Assembly: GCA_014529385.2 (NCBI GenBank)
Contig: CM043963.1
Coordinates: 71,692,412 to 71,756,411, forward strand
Source of the DNA: Adiantum capillus-veneris
Taxonomy: Eukaryota > Streptophyta > Polypodiopsida > Polypodiales > Pteridaceae
Length of the DNA stretch: 64,000 bases
Direction of reading: 5' to 3'
The notes beneath the pieces are model-generated. The model had not been told where the DNA came from. It saw nothing but the letters and a program-made list of their open reading frames with translations, and did no database searches. Below, in pieces: positions 1 through 11,209 of this stretch; within the stretch, counting starts at the first letter, position 1; each line of letters opens with the position of its first letter. The position numbers and the translations under genes are program-made.

Positions 1-1357
1 AGCTAAGCAGGATGAATTTTGGAATCCGGATGATATTGTCAGTCAAGGGCTGATTTGGTTGGTATGTCACTCTGAACAATGATTTGGCTGATGCGTATAC
101 CAACTATGGCGCCTTTACGAAAGCATGATGTGTACGCCAAATTTGATGCCTATTGTGTTGCCTTGGTCGGCATGTACGTCAATGCCCGCCCAATGAAGGG
201 AGCTTGGCAATGCCTTGGTCGATATGTATGCCAAATGGGGTTCCGTTTAAGCGCCGAAAAGAAGCCAAGGGGGATATGGCCGCCCAATGGATATACTGCT
301 TGGCATTGCATTGGTTGGCATGTATGTGCGATGTAGTGCCCACTAGGGCCGCCCACCCACTAAAATCCAATCAAAGGCTGCCCACTATGGAGAGGCCGCC
401 CACTTAAGTGAGTGTGAAGTCAATGAGGAAAGGGGAGCAAAACGATGGCGGCAGCGAGCAAGAAAACTGCGCAGGAAGGAAAACACACGCAGTGTCCCGC
501 ACAGGGCTTAGAGTCAGATGAGCATGCAGCAAAGGTTGATCACCATCTCCTTGCGTTGCTTTTTGGTATCACTCGCGCGCAAAAAGGCGTACCTCCAAAA
601 GCAGGCCCTGCCATGTCATAGGGCCGACTCCCGCGCCATGTCAATGACAGCGGCGCCACTACTTAGGAAGAAAAGAGCTATTAATAGGGGTTTTCTTTTG
701 CATAGGGACGGGATTCAAAGCAAAGAAAAGGAGAAAGAAGGAGCTTGGTCGAAGCTTGGAGAAGGCAAGCAAGCTTGAGAAGAAGTTTGTCGAGGTCGAA
801 GGCAAGCAAGCAAAGCTTGAGAAGGCAAGCTCGGTCGAAGTAGGAGAAGCACTCTTGGTCTTGAACCAAAGCAAGAGAGCAGGAGAACGCAAATGCAGGG
901 TAAGAAGTAAGAGGAAAGCACGAGGTAGTTCAAAGCACACAAAGCAGGATAATTGATAACTACTGAAGCATTATGATTGAGGTAGTGAGCAGAGTCGAAG
1001 CTTGCAGAATCCGCGAGGTATTTGAAGCAGATAAAGCGACAGGAGGAAATTTTCATAACCGTCATCAGCTAATGTTTGATTAATCATTCTGTTAAGCTCG
1101 GTGTCATTAACGGCCCGGTTAATTCTGTAAAGCAGGAGCTTAAACTCCTAGTTAGCAGATGATCCAAGTGACGACATTGTTGAAGCCCGCCTTGGCTAAG
1201 GATTAAGTTGTCTCAAGTGTTAATCAATTAATTGATGATTACAACGATTGCTAGAGTCAATTGCATCAGTTGTTCTTGTTCTTGCTCTTTCACACCTCCC
1301 ACAGCCAGAGGCCCCGGCGCCTGCCTGACACACGTAGCAAACACATATCCCCCGACA
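1..1357 (+). repeat. LTR copy 1 (left part outside window)
   Basis: Base 1 aligns with base 4884 of LTR 2, so about 657 bp of its left end are missing. It carries the same landmarks as the other copies: clustered GCCGCCCAC motifs near 350-405, a TATTAATA box at 679-686, a purine-rich stretch of GAAGCTTG-like motifs at 745-850, and a perfect 14-bp palindrome ATCAATTAATTGAT at 1223-1236. It ends in CCGACA. Short open frames inside it occur on both strands and are not shared codon for codon among copies, so I call no gene. Confidence 0.8.
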
Positions 1358-1377
1358 TCTTTGGTAAACCCGATGCG
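1358..1377 (+). other. Primer-binding-site position of internal region 1
   Basis: The bases directly after the LTR end contain TTTGGTAAACCCGATG; the second copy at 6278 has TTTGGTGAACCCGACAG. TGG next to an LTR end is the usual start of a primer-binding site. It is not the initiator-Met site TGGTATCAGAGC used elsewhere in the window. The tRNA could not be assigned by eye. Confidence 0.5.
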
Positions 1378-1420
1378 AAAGGAGCCGGGGTGGGAGGTAA
1401 AGATGGAGAGTTAAGAGCAG

Positions 1421-3640
1421 ATGATGAAGATGATTGCAGAGTTAAGCGCAAACGGTTTTGATGATAAGTCAACAGTTCCAGATTTTTCAAAGATGCTTCA
1501 ATTGGTTCAAGGATCTCTGCTTGAAAGGGAGACCGTAAAGAAGAAAAATCAAATGGATCAAGCTTTGGATGAAGCTTTAGATGCAGTATACGACGAGAGA
1601 CGACTGTTTGATGGATACGATCTAGAGGGCTAGCTAGAGTGCTATGAGCTGTAGACCAAGGTAAGAGGGATACCAGAAGAGTTGATGATCAAATCTTTTG
1701 AGCAATTAGTGAGTTCAGATGTGAAGGAGTAGATTCAAGAGGTTAACAAAGCCTACAATGACGACTGGGAGTATTTCAAAGAAGCTATTGTACAAGTAAG
1801 TTATGAGCAGTATGAAAGCTATCAAGAACAGAGTTCAAGTTTACCAGACTATGCAGATGTTCGAGGACAAGATCGGTCAAAGTTAGAAGCTGTGATTGAT
1901 GAGTTTATTGTATAGGATGCTACCTTCTTACGGGCTAATGATGACGACATTGTTAAAGCTGTGTATGAAAAGCTGGGTTTAGCAGATGTTGTGCATGAAG
2001 TAGAAGTCTTTGAGGGTGAGGCGTTATAGCTTTAGGATACGCAGGGTGAATTTTTCAAAGAACCTACACATGCGGTACATGAGAAAAAGAGATCAGGGAA
2101 TCAAAACAATGAAGTGGCTAAAGCTCAAGAAGAAATTGTGCAGGTGAATGAGTGCAACCATATTCAAGTAGACATGCATGAAGATTTGGTTTCAGTTGAA
2201 ATTTTTGCTCCTGACTCAGAATTAGAGCAGATTTTTTTGGGTACAGATTTTAGCATAGAGTTGATTGATGATAATGGTACAGATTTTGCCAAAGAGTTGA
2301 TTAATGATACAGATGTTATATGTCAAAGCAGGGCTACTGTTGAGAGCACCAAGACCATGGATTTTGGTATACCAGATTTATCGAATTTGGATGTACCAGA
2401 TTTTGAGGAGTTGGTTAAGCAAGAGTATGTGCTTGAAGATCTGCAAAAAGTTGATTCAGAAGGGGTGCAGACTCCTTCATTGACAAGCTGTTGTGAAGCC
2501 GAGCTATCAAAGTGGAAAACTGATCTTGAATGTGATGATGATGAATCAGAGGGGGTGCATACTCCTTCTTTGACAAGTTTCTGTGACCTAGAGCTACCGA
2601 TGTGGCAAACTGATCCTGAATGTGCTGATGATTTAGAAGGAGAGCAAACCTCTTCTCTATCAAGAATTTGTGAGACAGGGCTCACACTATGGTAGAATGA
2701 TCATGAACTTGATGATGCTGATTCAGAGGGGGTGCATAGTGAAGTGCAATCTCTTGTTGTCGAATATGATTGGTGTCATTGTGCCGATGATACAGATAGG
2801 GCAGTAGATGAAATTTTTAATGTGCATGCTGAACTTTGTGCTACAGAAGTGCAAAGATATCTGGATGATGGTGAAAGACTTGAAGAGAACTTTACAGCAG
2901 ATGTATTTTGTATACATGTCATATGTGGGAATCTTAGTTTACAGTAGCCTGAGATGTGCAAGATGGAGGAACCTTCTGAAGCGGTGGACCTAGACCTTAT
3001 GTGCTTATTGGAAGAAGCTTTGGAAGGATTCTCAAATACAGATGCAAAGGATGCCGATCAATCTAGATTCATGCATGAAGAAGTTTGTTCAGATGCAGTT
3101 GATGATGATCTTATGCAGTTGTTAGATGATGCACTACTTGATTTTGAGCCTCTACGAGATAGAGAATTGTTTTTTGATGCATCTTTTGAGCCTAATGAAG
3201 AGGATTTTACCAGAGACTTGATGTATTCAGATATGCATGATCGGAATTTAATTACTAGTGAGAGTGGAGGTGCACTGCCAATGCTTTTACCTGTGATTGA
3301 TGATAGACAATTGGATGAGCCAATTGCATAGGGGATATGGCAGTATCTGATGCTACCTTATGCTATATGGAATCTGATGTTACCCTATAATGTAGGGGAT
3401 TTTGAGCTAGCTTTTGACCCAGGAGGTGACAGATATATGCATGGTCCTGGGCAATTGACTTATATGCCATATGATCCAGGCGGTTTTCATGAAGATTTGT
3501 GGGTTAATTTATGTTTATGCTATACTGATTGGAAATTCTTGTATTTTCTCTATGATCCTGGAGGATGGTGCAAAACTTTTAAAGGAATGCTCACAGTGGG
3601 GCAAATGATTGGTTTCCCGTTTGATCTCGGGCGCTACTAA
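1421..3640 (+). pseudogene. Acidic repeat-bearing ORF of internal region 1 (function unknown)
   Basis: A single frame of about 740 codons, interrupted by nine stops (TAG throughout) but by no frameshift. Order: a basic/acidic N-terminal part (near 1421-1630), a helical segment near 1680-2090, an acidic stretch rich in D, E and L, four ~30-residue modules with the signature SEGVxTPSLTS (2455-2760), an acidic ATG-started block (2954-3331), and a C-terminal block with three [FYL]DPGG motifs (3350-3640). The last stops (2945, 3329) are shared with copy 2 and so predate the duplication. Four of the private stops read CAG in copy 2. I do not recognise the family: there is no zinc knuckle, retropepsin DSG/DTG or YxDD motif. 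It could be a highly diverged gag-like protein or a captured host gene. It fills the place where gag-pol would be. Confidence 0.65.
2455..2760 (+). repeat. Coding tandem repeat, about 90 bp x 4 (degenerate)
   Basis: Successive modules begin at about 2455, 2545, 2632 and 2725 and read SEGVQTPSLTS, SEGVHTPSLTS, EGEQTSSLSR and SEGVHSEVQS, each followed by an acidic C-containing tail (ECDDD, ECADD, ELDDA, CADDT). Copy 2 has lost about 33 bp inside this region (near 7494), which suggests slippage or recombination between modules. Confidence 0.65.
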
Positions 3641-4226
3641 AGTGCAAAGTTGCAAATTTGAAGAGTACCAGTTATCTGTTGTAGTAGGTTGCATGGTACA
3701 AGGTTCTGTTTCCTAGATCTATGCTAAATCAAAAGAGTTTTGGTTATGCGATTAATAAGCTTACATGGCTGGCTTCCAGTTGACCTCTTTGGACAATTGA
3801 TGAAGTATCTTCACATCTTTTGAGTTGGTTCTGCTACCAGAACTTGAGGTAGAGGAGTTGACGGCCATTCTGTGTGCAGACAAAGTAAGCATACTTGAAC
3901 TTGACACGGTTCCCTAAAGCGAGCTTAATGGTCAAGCCGTGTGCATCGTTAATTGGAGCACTTGAGTCTGGCAGGGTTCACTAAACAGGTTTTTCATAAT
4001 TGAATGCTTTGAAGATACGATAGATACGGTTCAGAGATTTTTGTTGGACAACTACCTGATGATTAAGCCAGAACATTGATGATAGGGTATAAGCCTTATT
4101 TCATTTTTCATATTCTTACAAGTAATGTGAGTCTGATGATGCAAAGAGCTTAAGGTACCTTTAGCAGATATAGATTGAAGTGCAGTTGGCATAGACCAGA
4201 GGCTGTGCAGGTTCAGAGGGGGTGGA
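3641..4226 (+). other. Non-coding 3' part of internal region 1, ending in polypurine tract
   Basis: No long frame. It ends in GTTCAGAGGGGGTGGA (4211-4226) directly before the LTR start TGTCG, a typical plus-strand primer position. Copy 2 has the same tract at 9059-9074. Confidence 0.65.
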
Positions 4227-5582
4227 TGTCGTGCAACTCCGCTTCCATGAAGAGGAAAAGACCAGAGAGATGCAAATTAAGCTTCTTTGAAGCCTACACA
4301 TTTAGTGAGCAGTGATCAGGGCTTGTTAACAGGCCAAGTTTAATGATCAATGTATGCCAGATGCGGCTGAAAAGGGCCAACTGATGCCTTAATGATGCTA
4401 AAAAGGACTATGCTTGAAGTGAGCACATATGGGATATTATGATCTAGAACTACAATGCTTGAAGTGCTCTACCGGCATGTCTTTAAGGCTCGTCGATTGG
4501 AGCTACGATGAAGAAGTTATGGCACTTTGAAGTTTAAGTCGATTGCAGATGCGTACCAGATTGGGCAACTAGAGCTGAGGTGACAAAAATGAAATGAATG
4601 CACGGGCCTGAAGGGCTCACTTTGTGGAGAGTGTCGGTCTTTTCAGATCAACGATCGGAGTTACGATTGCCAAGATATTGATCGTTAAAGATTCACCGGG
4701 GCCCGGTTCCGCACCAGTGCGATCTCCTCGATGGGTGTGCCATCTGGGAATTTTGGCCTCCTCAGTAGGGTTTCTATGCGCTCTACGCAGTTTGAGAAGT
4801 CTCAAGGAATTAACGGATTGTCAGCAGACCGAGTTCGGGCTCATGAGATAATATGGCTTGAGGTCGGTGTCAGCTGCCGGCATAGCTGAGCAGGATGAAT
4901 TTTGGAATCCGGATGATATTGTCAGTCAAGGGCTGCTTTGGCTGGTATGTCACTCTGAACAATGATTTGGCCGATGCGTATACCAACTATGGTGCCTTTA
5001 CGAAAGCATGATGTGCACGCCAAATTTGATGCCTATTGTGTTGCCTTGGCCGGCATGTACGCCAATGCCCGCCCAATTTGGCCGCCTTATGAAGGGAGCT
5101 TGGCAATGCCTTGGTCAATATGTATGCCAAATGGGGTTCCCTTTAAGGGCCGAAAAGAAGCCAAGGGTGCTATGGCCACCCAACGGATATACTGCTTGGC
5201 ATTGCATTGGTCGGCATGTATGTGCGATGTAGTGCCCACTAGGGCCGCCCGCCCACTAAAATCGAATCAAAGGCCGCCCACTATGGAGAGGCCGCCCACT
5301 TAATAAATAAGTGAGTGTGAAGTCAATGAGGAAAGGGGGAGCAAAACGATGGTGGCAGCGAGCAGGAAAACTATGCAGGAAGGAAAAGACACGTAGCGTC
5401 CCGCACGGGGCTCAAAGTCAGATGAGCATGCAACAAAGGTTGATCACCATCTCCTTGCATTGCTTTTTGGTATCACTCGCGCGCAAAAAAGCGTACACCG
5501 GAAATCCGTCCCTGCCACGTCATAGGGCCGACTCCCGCGCCATGTCAATGACAGCGGCGCCACTGCTTAGGAAGAAAAGAGC

Positions 5583-5590
5583 TATTAATA
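5583..5590 (+). promoter_or_regulatory. Candidate TATA box of the array LTR
   Basis: TATTAATA followed by GGGG is conserved in all three LTR copies (679-686, 5583-5590, 10409-10416), ahead of a transcribed-looking purine-rich stretch. The assignment rests on position and sequence only. Confidence 0.35.
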
Positions 5591-5639
5591 GGGGTTTTTT
5601 TTTACATAGGAATGGGATTCAAAGCAAAGAAAAGGAGAA

Positions 5640-5820
5640 CAAAGGAGCCTGGTCGAAGCTTGAGGAGCTTGAAGCTTGGAGAAGGCAAGCAAGCTTGAGA
5701 AGAAGCTTGTCGAGGTCGAAGGCAAGCAAGCAAAGCTTGAAAAGGCAAGCTTGGTCGAAGGAGGAAAAGCACTCTTGGTCTTGAACCAAAGCAAGAGAGA
5801 TGGAGAAGGCAAAAGCAAGG
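5640..5820 (+). repeat. Short-motif array (GAAGCTTG/GGCAAGCAAGC) in LTR
   Basis: Repeated motifs GAAGCTTG, GAGAAGG and GGCAAGCAAGC are packed into this purine-rich stretch. The equivalents are 735-850 and 10465-10600. LTR 1 lacks one GAGGAGCTTGAAGCTTG unit, so copy number varies. Confidence 0.6.
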
Positions 5821-6277
5821 TAAGAAGCAAGAGGAAAGAACAAGGCAGTGCAATGCGTACAAAGCAGGATAATTGATAACTACTGAAGCTTTATGATTGA
5901 GGTAGTGAGCAGACTCGAAGCTTGCAGAATCTGCGAGGTATTTGAAGCAGATAAAGTGGTAGGAGAAAATTTCCATAACCGTCATCAACTAATGTTTGAT
6001 TAATCATTCCTTTAAGCCTGGTGTCGTTAACGGCCCAGTTAATTCTATAAAGCGAGAGCTTAAACTCCTAGTTAGCAGATGATCCAAGTGATGGCGCTAT
6101 TAGCAGCCCGCTTTGGCTAAGGATTAAGTTGTACTCAAGCGTTAATCAATTAATTGATGATTACGACGATTGCTAGAGTGAGTTGCATCAAATGTTCTTG
6201 TTCTCGCTCTTTCACACCTCCCACAGCCAGAGGCCCGATGCCTGCCGGCTCACGTAGCGAATACATATCCCCCGACA

Positions 6278-6297
6278 TCTTTGGTGAACCCGACAGA
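6278..6297 (+). other. Primer-binding-site position of internal region 2
   Basis: TTTGGTGAACCCGACAG follows the LTR end, as at 1358. The tRNA is unidentified. Confidence 0.5.
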
Positions 6298-6341
6298 AAC
6301 GAGCCGAGGTGGGAGGTAAAGATGGAGAATTTAGAGTAGGT

Positions 6342-8518
6342 GATGAAGATGATTGCAGAGTTAAGCGCAAACGGTATTGATGATAAGTGAACAGTTTTGG
6401 ATTTTTCAAAGATGCTTCAATTGGTTCAAGGATCTCTGCTTGAAATAGAGACCGTAAAGAAGAAAAATCAAATGGATGAAGCTTTGGATGCAGTATACCA
6501 CAAGAGATGACTCTTTGATGGATATGATCTGGAGGGCTACCTAGAGTGCTATGATTTGGAGACCAAGGTAAGAGGAACACCAAAAGAGTTGGTGATCAAA
6601 TCTTTTGAGCAGTTAGTGAGTTCAGATGTGAAGGAGCAGATTCAAGAGGTTACCAAAGCCTGCAACGACGACTGGGAGTATTTCAAAGAAGCTATTGTAC
6701 AAGTAAGTTATGAGCAGTATGAAAGCTATCAAGAACAGAGTTCAAGTCTACCAGACTACACAGATGTTCGAGCACAAGTACGATCAAAGTTAGAAGTGTG
6801 ATTGATGAGTTTATTGTACAGGATGCTACCTTCTTACAGGCTTATGATGATGACATAGTTAAAGCTGTGTATGAAAAGCTGGGTTTAGTAGATGTTGTGC
6901 ATGAAGTAGAAGTCTTTGAGGGTGAGGCGTTACAGCTTCAGGATACGCAGGGTGAATTTTTCAAAGAACCTACACATATGGTACATGAGAAAAAGAGATC
7001 AGGGAATCAAAACAATGAAGTGGCTAAAGCTCAAGAAGAAATTGTGCAGGTGAATGAGTGCAACTGTATTCAAGTAGACATGCATAAAGATTTGGTTTCT
7101 ATTGAAATTTTTGCTACTGACTCGGAATTAGATCAAAATGTTTTGGGTACAGATTTTACCATAGAGTTGATTGATGATAATGGTACAGATTTCGCCAAAG
7201 AGTTGATTAGTGATACAGATGTTATGGGTCAAAGTAGGGCTGATGTTGAGAGCACCAAGACCATGGATTTTGGTATACTAGATTTATCGAATTTGGATGT
7301 ACCAGATTTTGAGGAGTTGGTTCAGCAAGAGTATGTGCTTGAAGATCTGCAAAAAGTTGATTCAGAAGGGGTGCAGACTTATTCATTGACAAGCTCTCGT
7401 GAAGCCAAGCTATCAAAGTGAAAAACTGATCTTGAATGTGATGATGATGAATCAGAGGGGGTGCATACTCCTTTTTTGACAAGTTTTTGTGACCTAAGGC
7501 TACCAATGATTTAGAAGGAGAGCAAACCTCTTCTCTATCAAGAAGTTGTGAGACAGGGCTCACACTATGGCAAAATGATCATGAACTTGATGATGCTAAT
7601 TCAGAGGGTGTGCATAGTGAAGTGCAATCTCTTGTTGTTAAATATGATTGGTTTCATTGTGCCGATGATACAGACAAGGCAGTAGATGAAATTTTTAATG
7701 TGCATGCTGAAGTTTGTGCTACAGAAGTGCAAAGATATTTGCATGAGGGTGAAAGACTTGAAGAGAAGTTTACAGCAGATGTATTTTGTATGCATGTCAT
7801 ATGTGGGAATCTTAGTTTACAGTAGCCTGAGATGTGCAAGATGGAGGAACCTTCTGAAGCGGTGGACCTAGACCTTATGTGCTTATTGGAAGAAGCTTTG
7901 GAAGGATTCTCAAATACAGATGCGAAGGATGCCGATCAATCTAGATTCATGCATGAAGAAGTTTGTTCAGATGCAGTTGATGATGATCTTATGCAGTTGT
8001 TAGATGATGCACTACTTGATTTTGAGCCTCTACGAGATAGAGAATTGTTTTTTGATGCATCTTTTGAGCCTAATGAAGAGGATTTTACCGGAGACTTGAT
8101 GTATTCAGATATGCATGATCGGAATTTAATTACTAGTGAGAGTGAAGGTGCACTGCCAATGCTTTTACCTGTGATTGATGATAGACAATTGGATGAGCCA
8201 ATTGCATAGGGGATATGGCAGTATCTGATGCTACCTTATGCTATATGGAATCTGATGTTACCCTATAATGTAGGGGATTTTGAGCTAGCTTTTGACCCAG
8301 GAGGTGACAGATATATGCATGGTCCTGGGCAATTGACTTATATGCCATATGATCCAGGCGGTTTTCATGAAGATTTGTGGGTTAATTTATGTTTATGCTA
8401 TACTGATTGGAAATTCTTGTATTTTCCCTATGATCCTGGAGGATGGTGCAAAACTTTTAAAGGAATGCTCACAGTGGGGCAAATGATTGGTTTCCCGTTT
8501 GATCTCGGGCGCTACTAA
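6342..8518 (+). pseudogene. Acidic repeat-bearing ORF of internal region 2 (function unknown)
   Basis: Second copy of the frame at 1421-3640. It is broken differently: TCA to TGA near 6388, CGA to TGA near 6507, a 1-bp deletion at about 6797 that shifts the frame, TGG to TGA at 7419-7421, and a roughly 33-bp deletion near 7494. It retains CAG where copy 1 has TAG at several places, so the ancestral frame can be judged from the pair. The blocks 7832-8209 and 8228-8518 are almost identical to copy 1, while the N-terminal two thirds are clearly more diverged. Same domain order: acidic stretch, SEGV modules, acidic block, DPGG block. Neither copy is intact. Confidence 0.65.
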
Positions 8519-9074
8519 AGTGCAAAGTTGCAAATTTGGAGAGTACCAGTTATCTGTTGTAAGGTTGCATGGTACAAGGTTTTGTTTCGTAGATCTACGC
8601 TAAATTAGAAGAGTTTTGGTTATGCGATTAATAAGCTTACATGGCTGGCTTCCAGTTGACTTCTTTGGACAATTGATGAAGTATCTTCACATATTTTGAG
8701 TTGGTTCTGCTACTAGAACTTGAGGTAAAGGACTTGACGGCCATTCCATGTGCAGGGTTCCCTAAAGCGAGCTTAATGGTCAAGCCGTGTGCATCATTAA
8801 TTGGAGCACTTGAGTCTGGCGGGGTTCACTAAACAGGTTTTCCATAATTGAATGCTTCGAAGATACGGCAGATACGGTTCAGAGATTTTTGATGGGCTGC
8901 TACCTAATGATTAAGCTAGAACATTGGTGATAGGGTATAAGCATTATTTCATTTTTCATACGCTTACAAGTAATGTGAGTCCGATGATGGAAAGAGCTTA
9001 AGGTACCTTTAGCAGATACAGATTGAAGTGCAGTTGGCACAGACCGGAGGCTGTGCAGGTTCAAAGGGGGTGGA
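8519..9074 (+). other. Non-coding 3' part of internal region 2 with polypurine tract
   Basis: No long frame. About 90% alike to 3641-4226 with small deletions. Ends in TTCAAAGGGGGTGGA before the LTR start at 9075. Confidence 0.6.
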
Positions 9075-10681
9075 TGTCGTGCAGCTCCGCTGTCATGAAG
9101 AGAAAAAGAGCAGAGAGATGCAAGTTAAGCTTCTTTGAAGCCTACACATTTAGTGAGCAGTGATCACGGCTTGCTAACAGACCAAGTTTAATGATCAATA
9201 TATGCCAGATACGGCTTAAAAGGGCCAACTGATGCTTTAATGATGCTAAAAAGGACTATGCTTGAAGTGAGCATAGATGGGATATTATGATCTAGAATTG
9301 CAGTGCTTGAAGTGCTCTACCGGCCTGTCTTTACGGCTCGTCGATTGGAGCTACGTTTAAGAAGTTATGGCACTTTGAAGTTTAAGTCGATTGCAGATTC
9401 GTACCGAATTGGGCAACTGCAGCTAAGGTGACAGAAACGAAATGAATGCACGGGCCTGAAGGGCTCACTTTGTGGAGAGCATTGGTCTTTTCAACGATCG
9501 GAGTTACGATTGCCAAGATATTGACCGTTAAAGATTCACCGGGGGCCGATTTCGTACCAGTCTGGTCTGCTCGATCGGTGTGCCATTTGGGAATTTTGGC
9601 CTCCTCAACAGGGTTTGTATGCGCTCTATGCAGTTTGAGAAGTCTCAAGGAATTAACGGATTTTGAGACCGAGTTCCGGCTCATGAGATAATATGGCTTG
9701 AGGCCGGTGTCAGCTGCCGGCACAGCTGAGCAGGATAAATTTTGAAATCCGGATGATATTGTCTGTCAAGGGCTGCTTTGGCTGGTATGTCACTCTGAAC
9801 AATGATTTGGCCGATGTGTATACCAACTATGGCGCCTTTATGAAAGCATGATGTGTACGCCAAATTTGATGCCTATTGTGTTGCCTTGGCCGGCATGTAC
9901 GCAATGCCCGCCCAATGAAGGGAGCTTGGCAATGCCCTTGTCGATATGTATGCCAAATGGGGTTCCCTTTAAGGGCCGAAAAGAAGCCAAGGGGGCTATG
10001 GCCGCCCAATGGATGTACTGCTTGGCATTGCATTGGTCGGCATGTATGTGCGATGTAGTGCCCACTAGGGCCGCCCCCCCACTAAAATCCAATGAAATAC
10101 CGCCCACTATGGAGAGGCCGCCCACTTAATAAATAAGTGAGTGTGAAGTCAATGAGAAAAGGGGGAGCAAAACGATGGTGGCAGCGAGCAGGAAAACTGC
10201 GCAGGAAGGAAAAGACACGTAGCGTCCTGCACGGGGCTCAGAGTCAGATGAGCACGTAGCAAAGGTTGATCACCATCTCCTTGTGTTGCTTTTTGGTATC
10301 ACTCGTGCGCTAAAAGGCATACCCCGGAATGCCGGCGCTACCACGTCATAGGGCCGACTCCTGTGCCACGTCAATGACGGCGGCACCACTGCTTAGGAAG
10401 AAAAGAGCTATTAATAGGGGGTTTTTTTTGCATAGGGACGGGATTCAAAGCAAAGAAAAGGAGAATGAAGGAGCTTGGTCGAAGCTTGAGGAGCTTGAAG
10501 CTTGGAGAAGGCAAGCAAGTTTGAGAAGAAGCTTGTCGAGGTCGAAGGCAAGCAAGCAAATCTTGAGAAGGCAAGCTCGATCGAAGCAGGAGAAGCACTC
10601 TTGGTCTTGAACCAAAGAAAGAGAAGAAAGCAGGAGAAGGCAAAAGCAAGGTAAGAAGCAAGAGGAAAGCACGAGGTAGTG

Positions 10682-10690
10682 CAAAGCGCA
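10682..10690 (+). repeat. Target site duplication, left (CAAAGCGCA)
   Basis: Identical to 14549-14557. The uninterrupted LTR copies have a single related site (CAAAGCACA at about 932; CAATGCGTA at about 5852). Confidence 0.85.
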
Positions 10691-10988
10691 GAGGAATCCC
10701 AAACTCCGAGCGAACTTTTTTGAGCGATGATAAAATCGAGCGAGTTAGTGAGAGACACTCTATCAAAATACGCATAGCCAAGAGTTTCTCCAAGTCACTC
10801 GTTTCATTAAATCACTCATTATTCACTTGAGAGACTAAATAAATTGACCCTAAACCTCCTAAAGATGGCGGTTAAATTTAAGAATAGATATGCTAGGCAA
10901 GAGGTAGGTGCTAGAAAGCCTGACATTGGATAACTCTTGAGGTGCAAAGATTGTTGGGGGACAGGGGCTATAACAAATTTTTTTGGGA

Positions 10989-10992
<4 letters not shown>

Positions 10993-11021
<29 letters not shown>
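10993..11021 (+). repeat. (CT)n microsatellite
   Basis: Uninterrupted TC dinucleotides, about 14-15 units. Confidence 0.95.
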
Positions 11022-11171
11022 AAGCTTGCTTCTGGAAAACATGTGATGAGTAGGTGACGGGAAGTGTTTCCACCCAACTCTTAACAATGTGTGGCCTTAC
11101 TATAGAGGCAAGGTGAGATTGTTATTTTATGCAAGACACGGTGATGCCTTGCTAGTATCATTCCATCTAGC

Positions 11172-11175
<4 letters not shown>

Positions 11176-11206
<31 letters not shown>
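11176..11206 (+). repeat. (CT)n microsatellite
   Basis: Uninterrupted CT dinucleotides, about 15 units. Confidence 0.95.

Positions 11207-11209
<3 letters not shown>

Larger units (their letters stand above)
4227..6277 (+). repeat. LTR copy 2 (complete, 2051 bp)
   Basis: Bounded by a polypurine tract on the left and by the primer-site position on the right; termini are TGTCG and CGACA (5-bp inverted repeat). It serves as 3' LTR of internal 1 and 5' LTR of internal 2. It differs from copy 1 by scattered substitutions and small indels (for example an extra segment near 5078-5093). Confidence 0.8.

Noticed and set aside
79-407. Overlapping 60-85-codon frames on both strands in LTR 1 (also in LTR 2 and 3)
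   Set aside because: They are not kept in frame among the three LTR copies and have no motif; they reflect low stop density, not genes.
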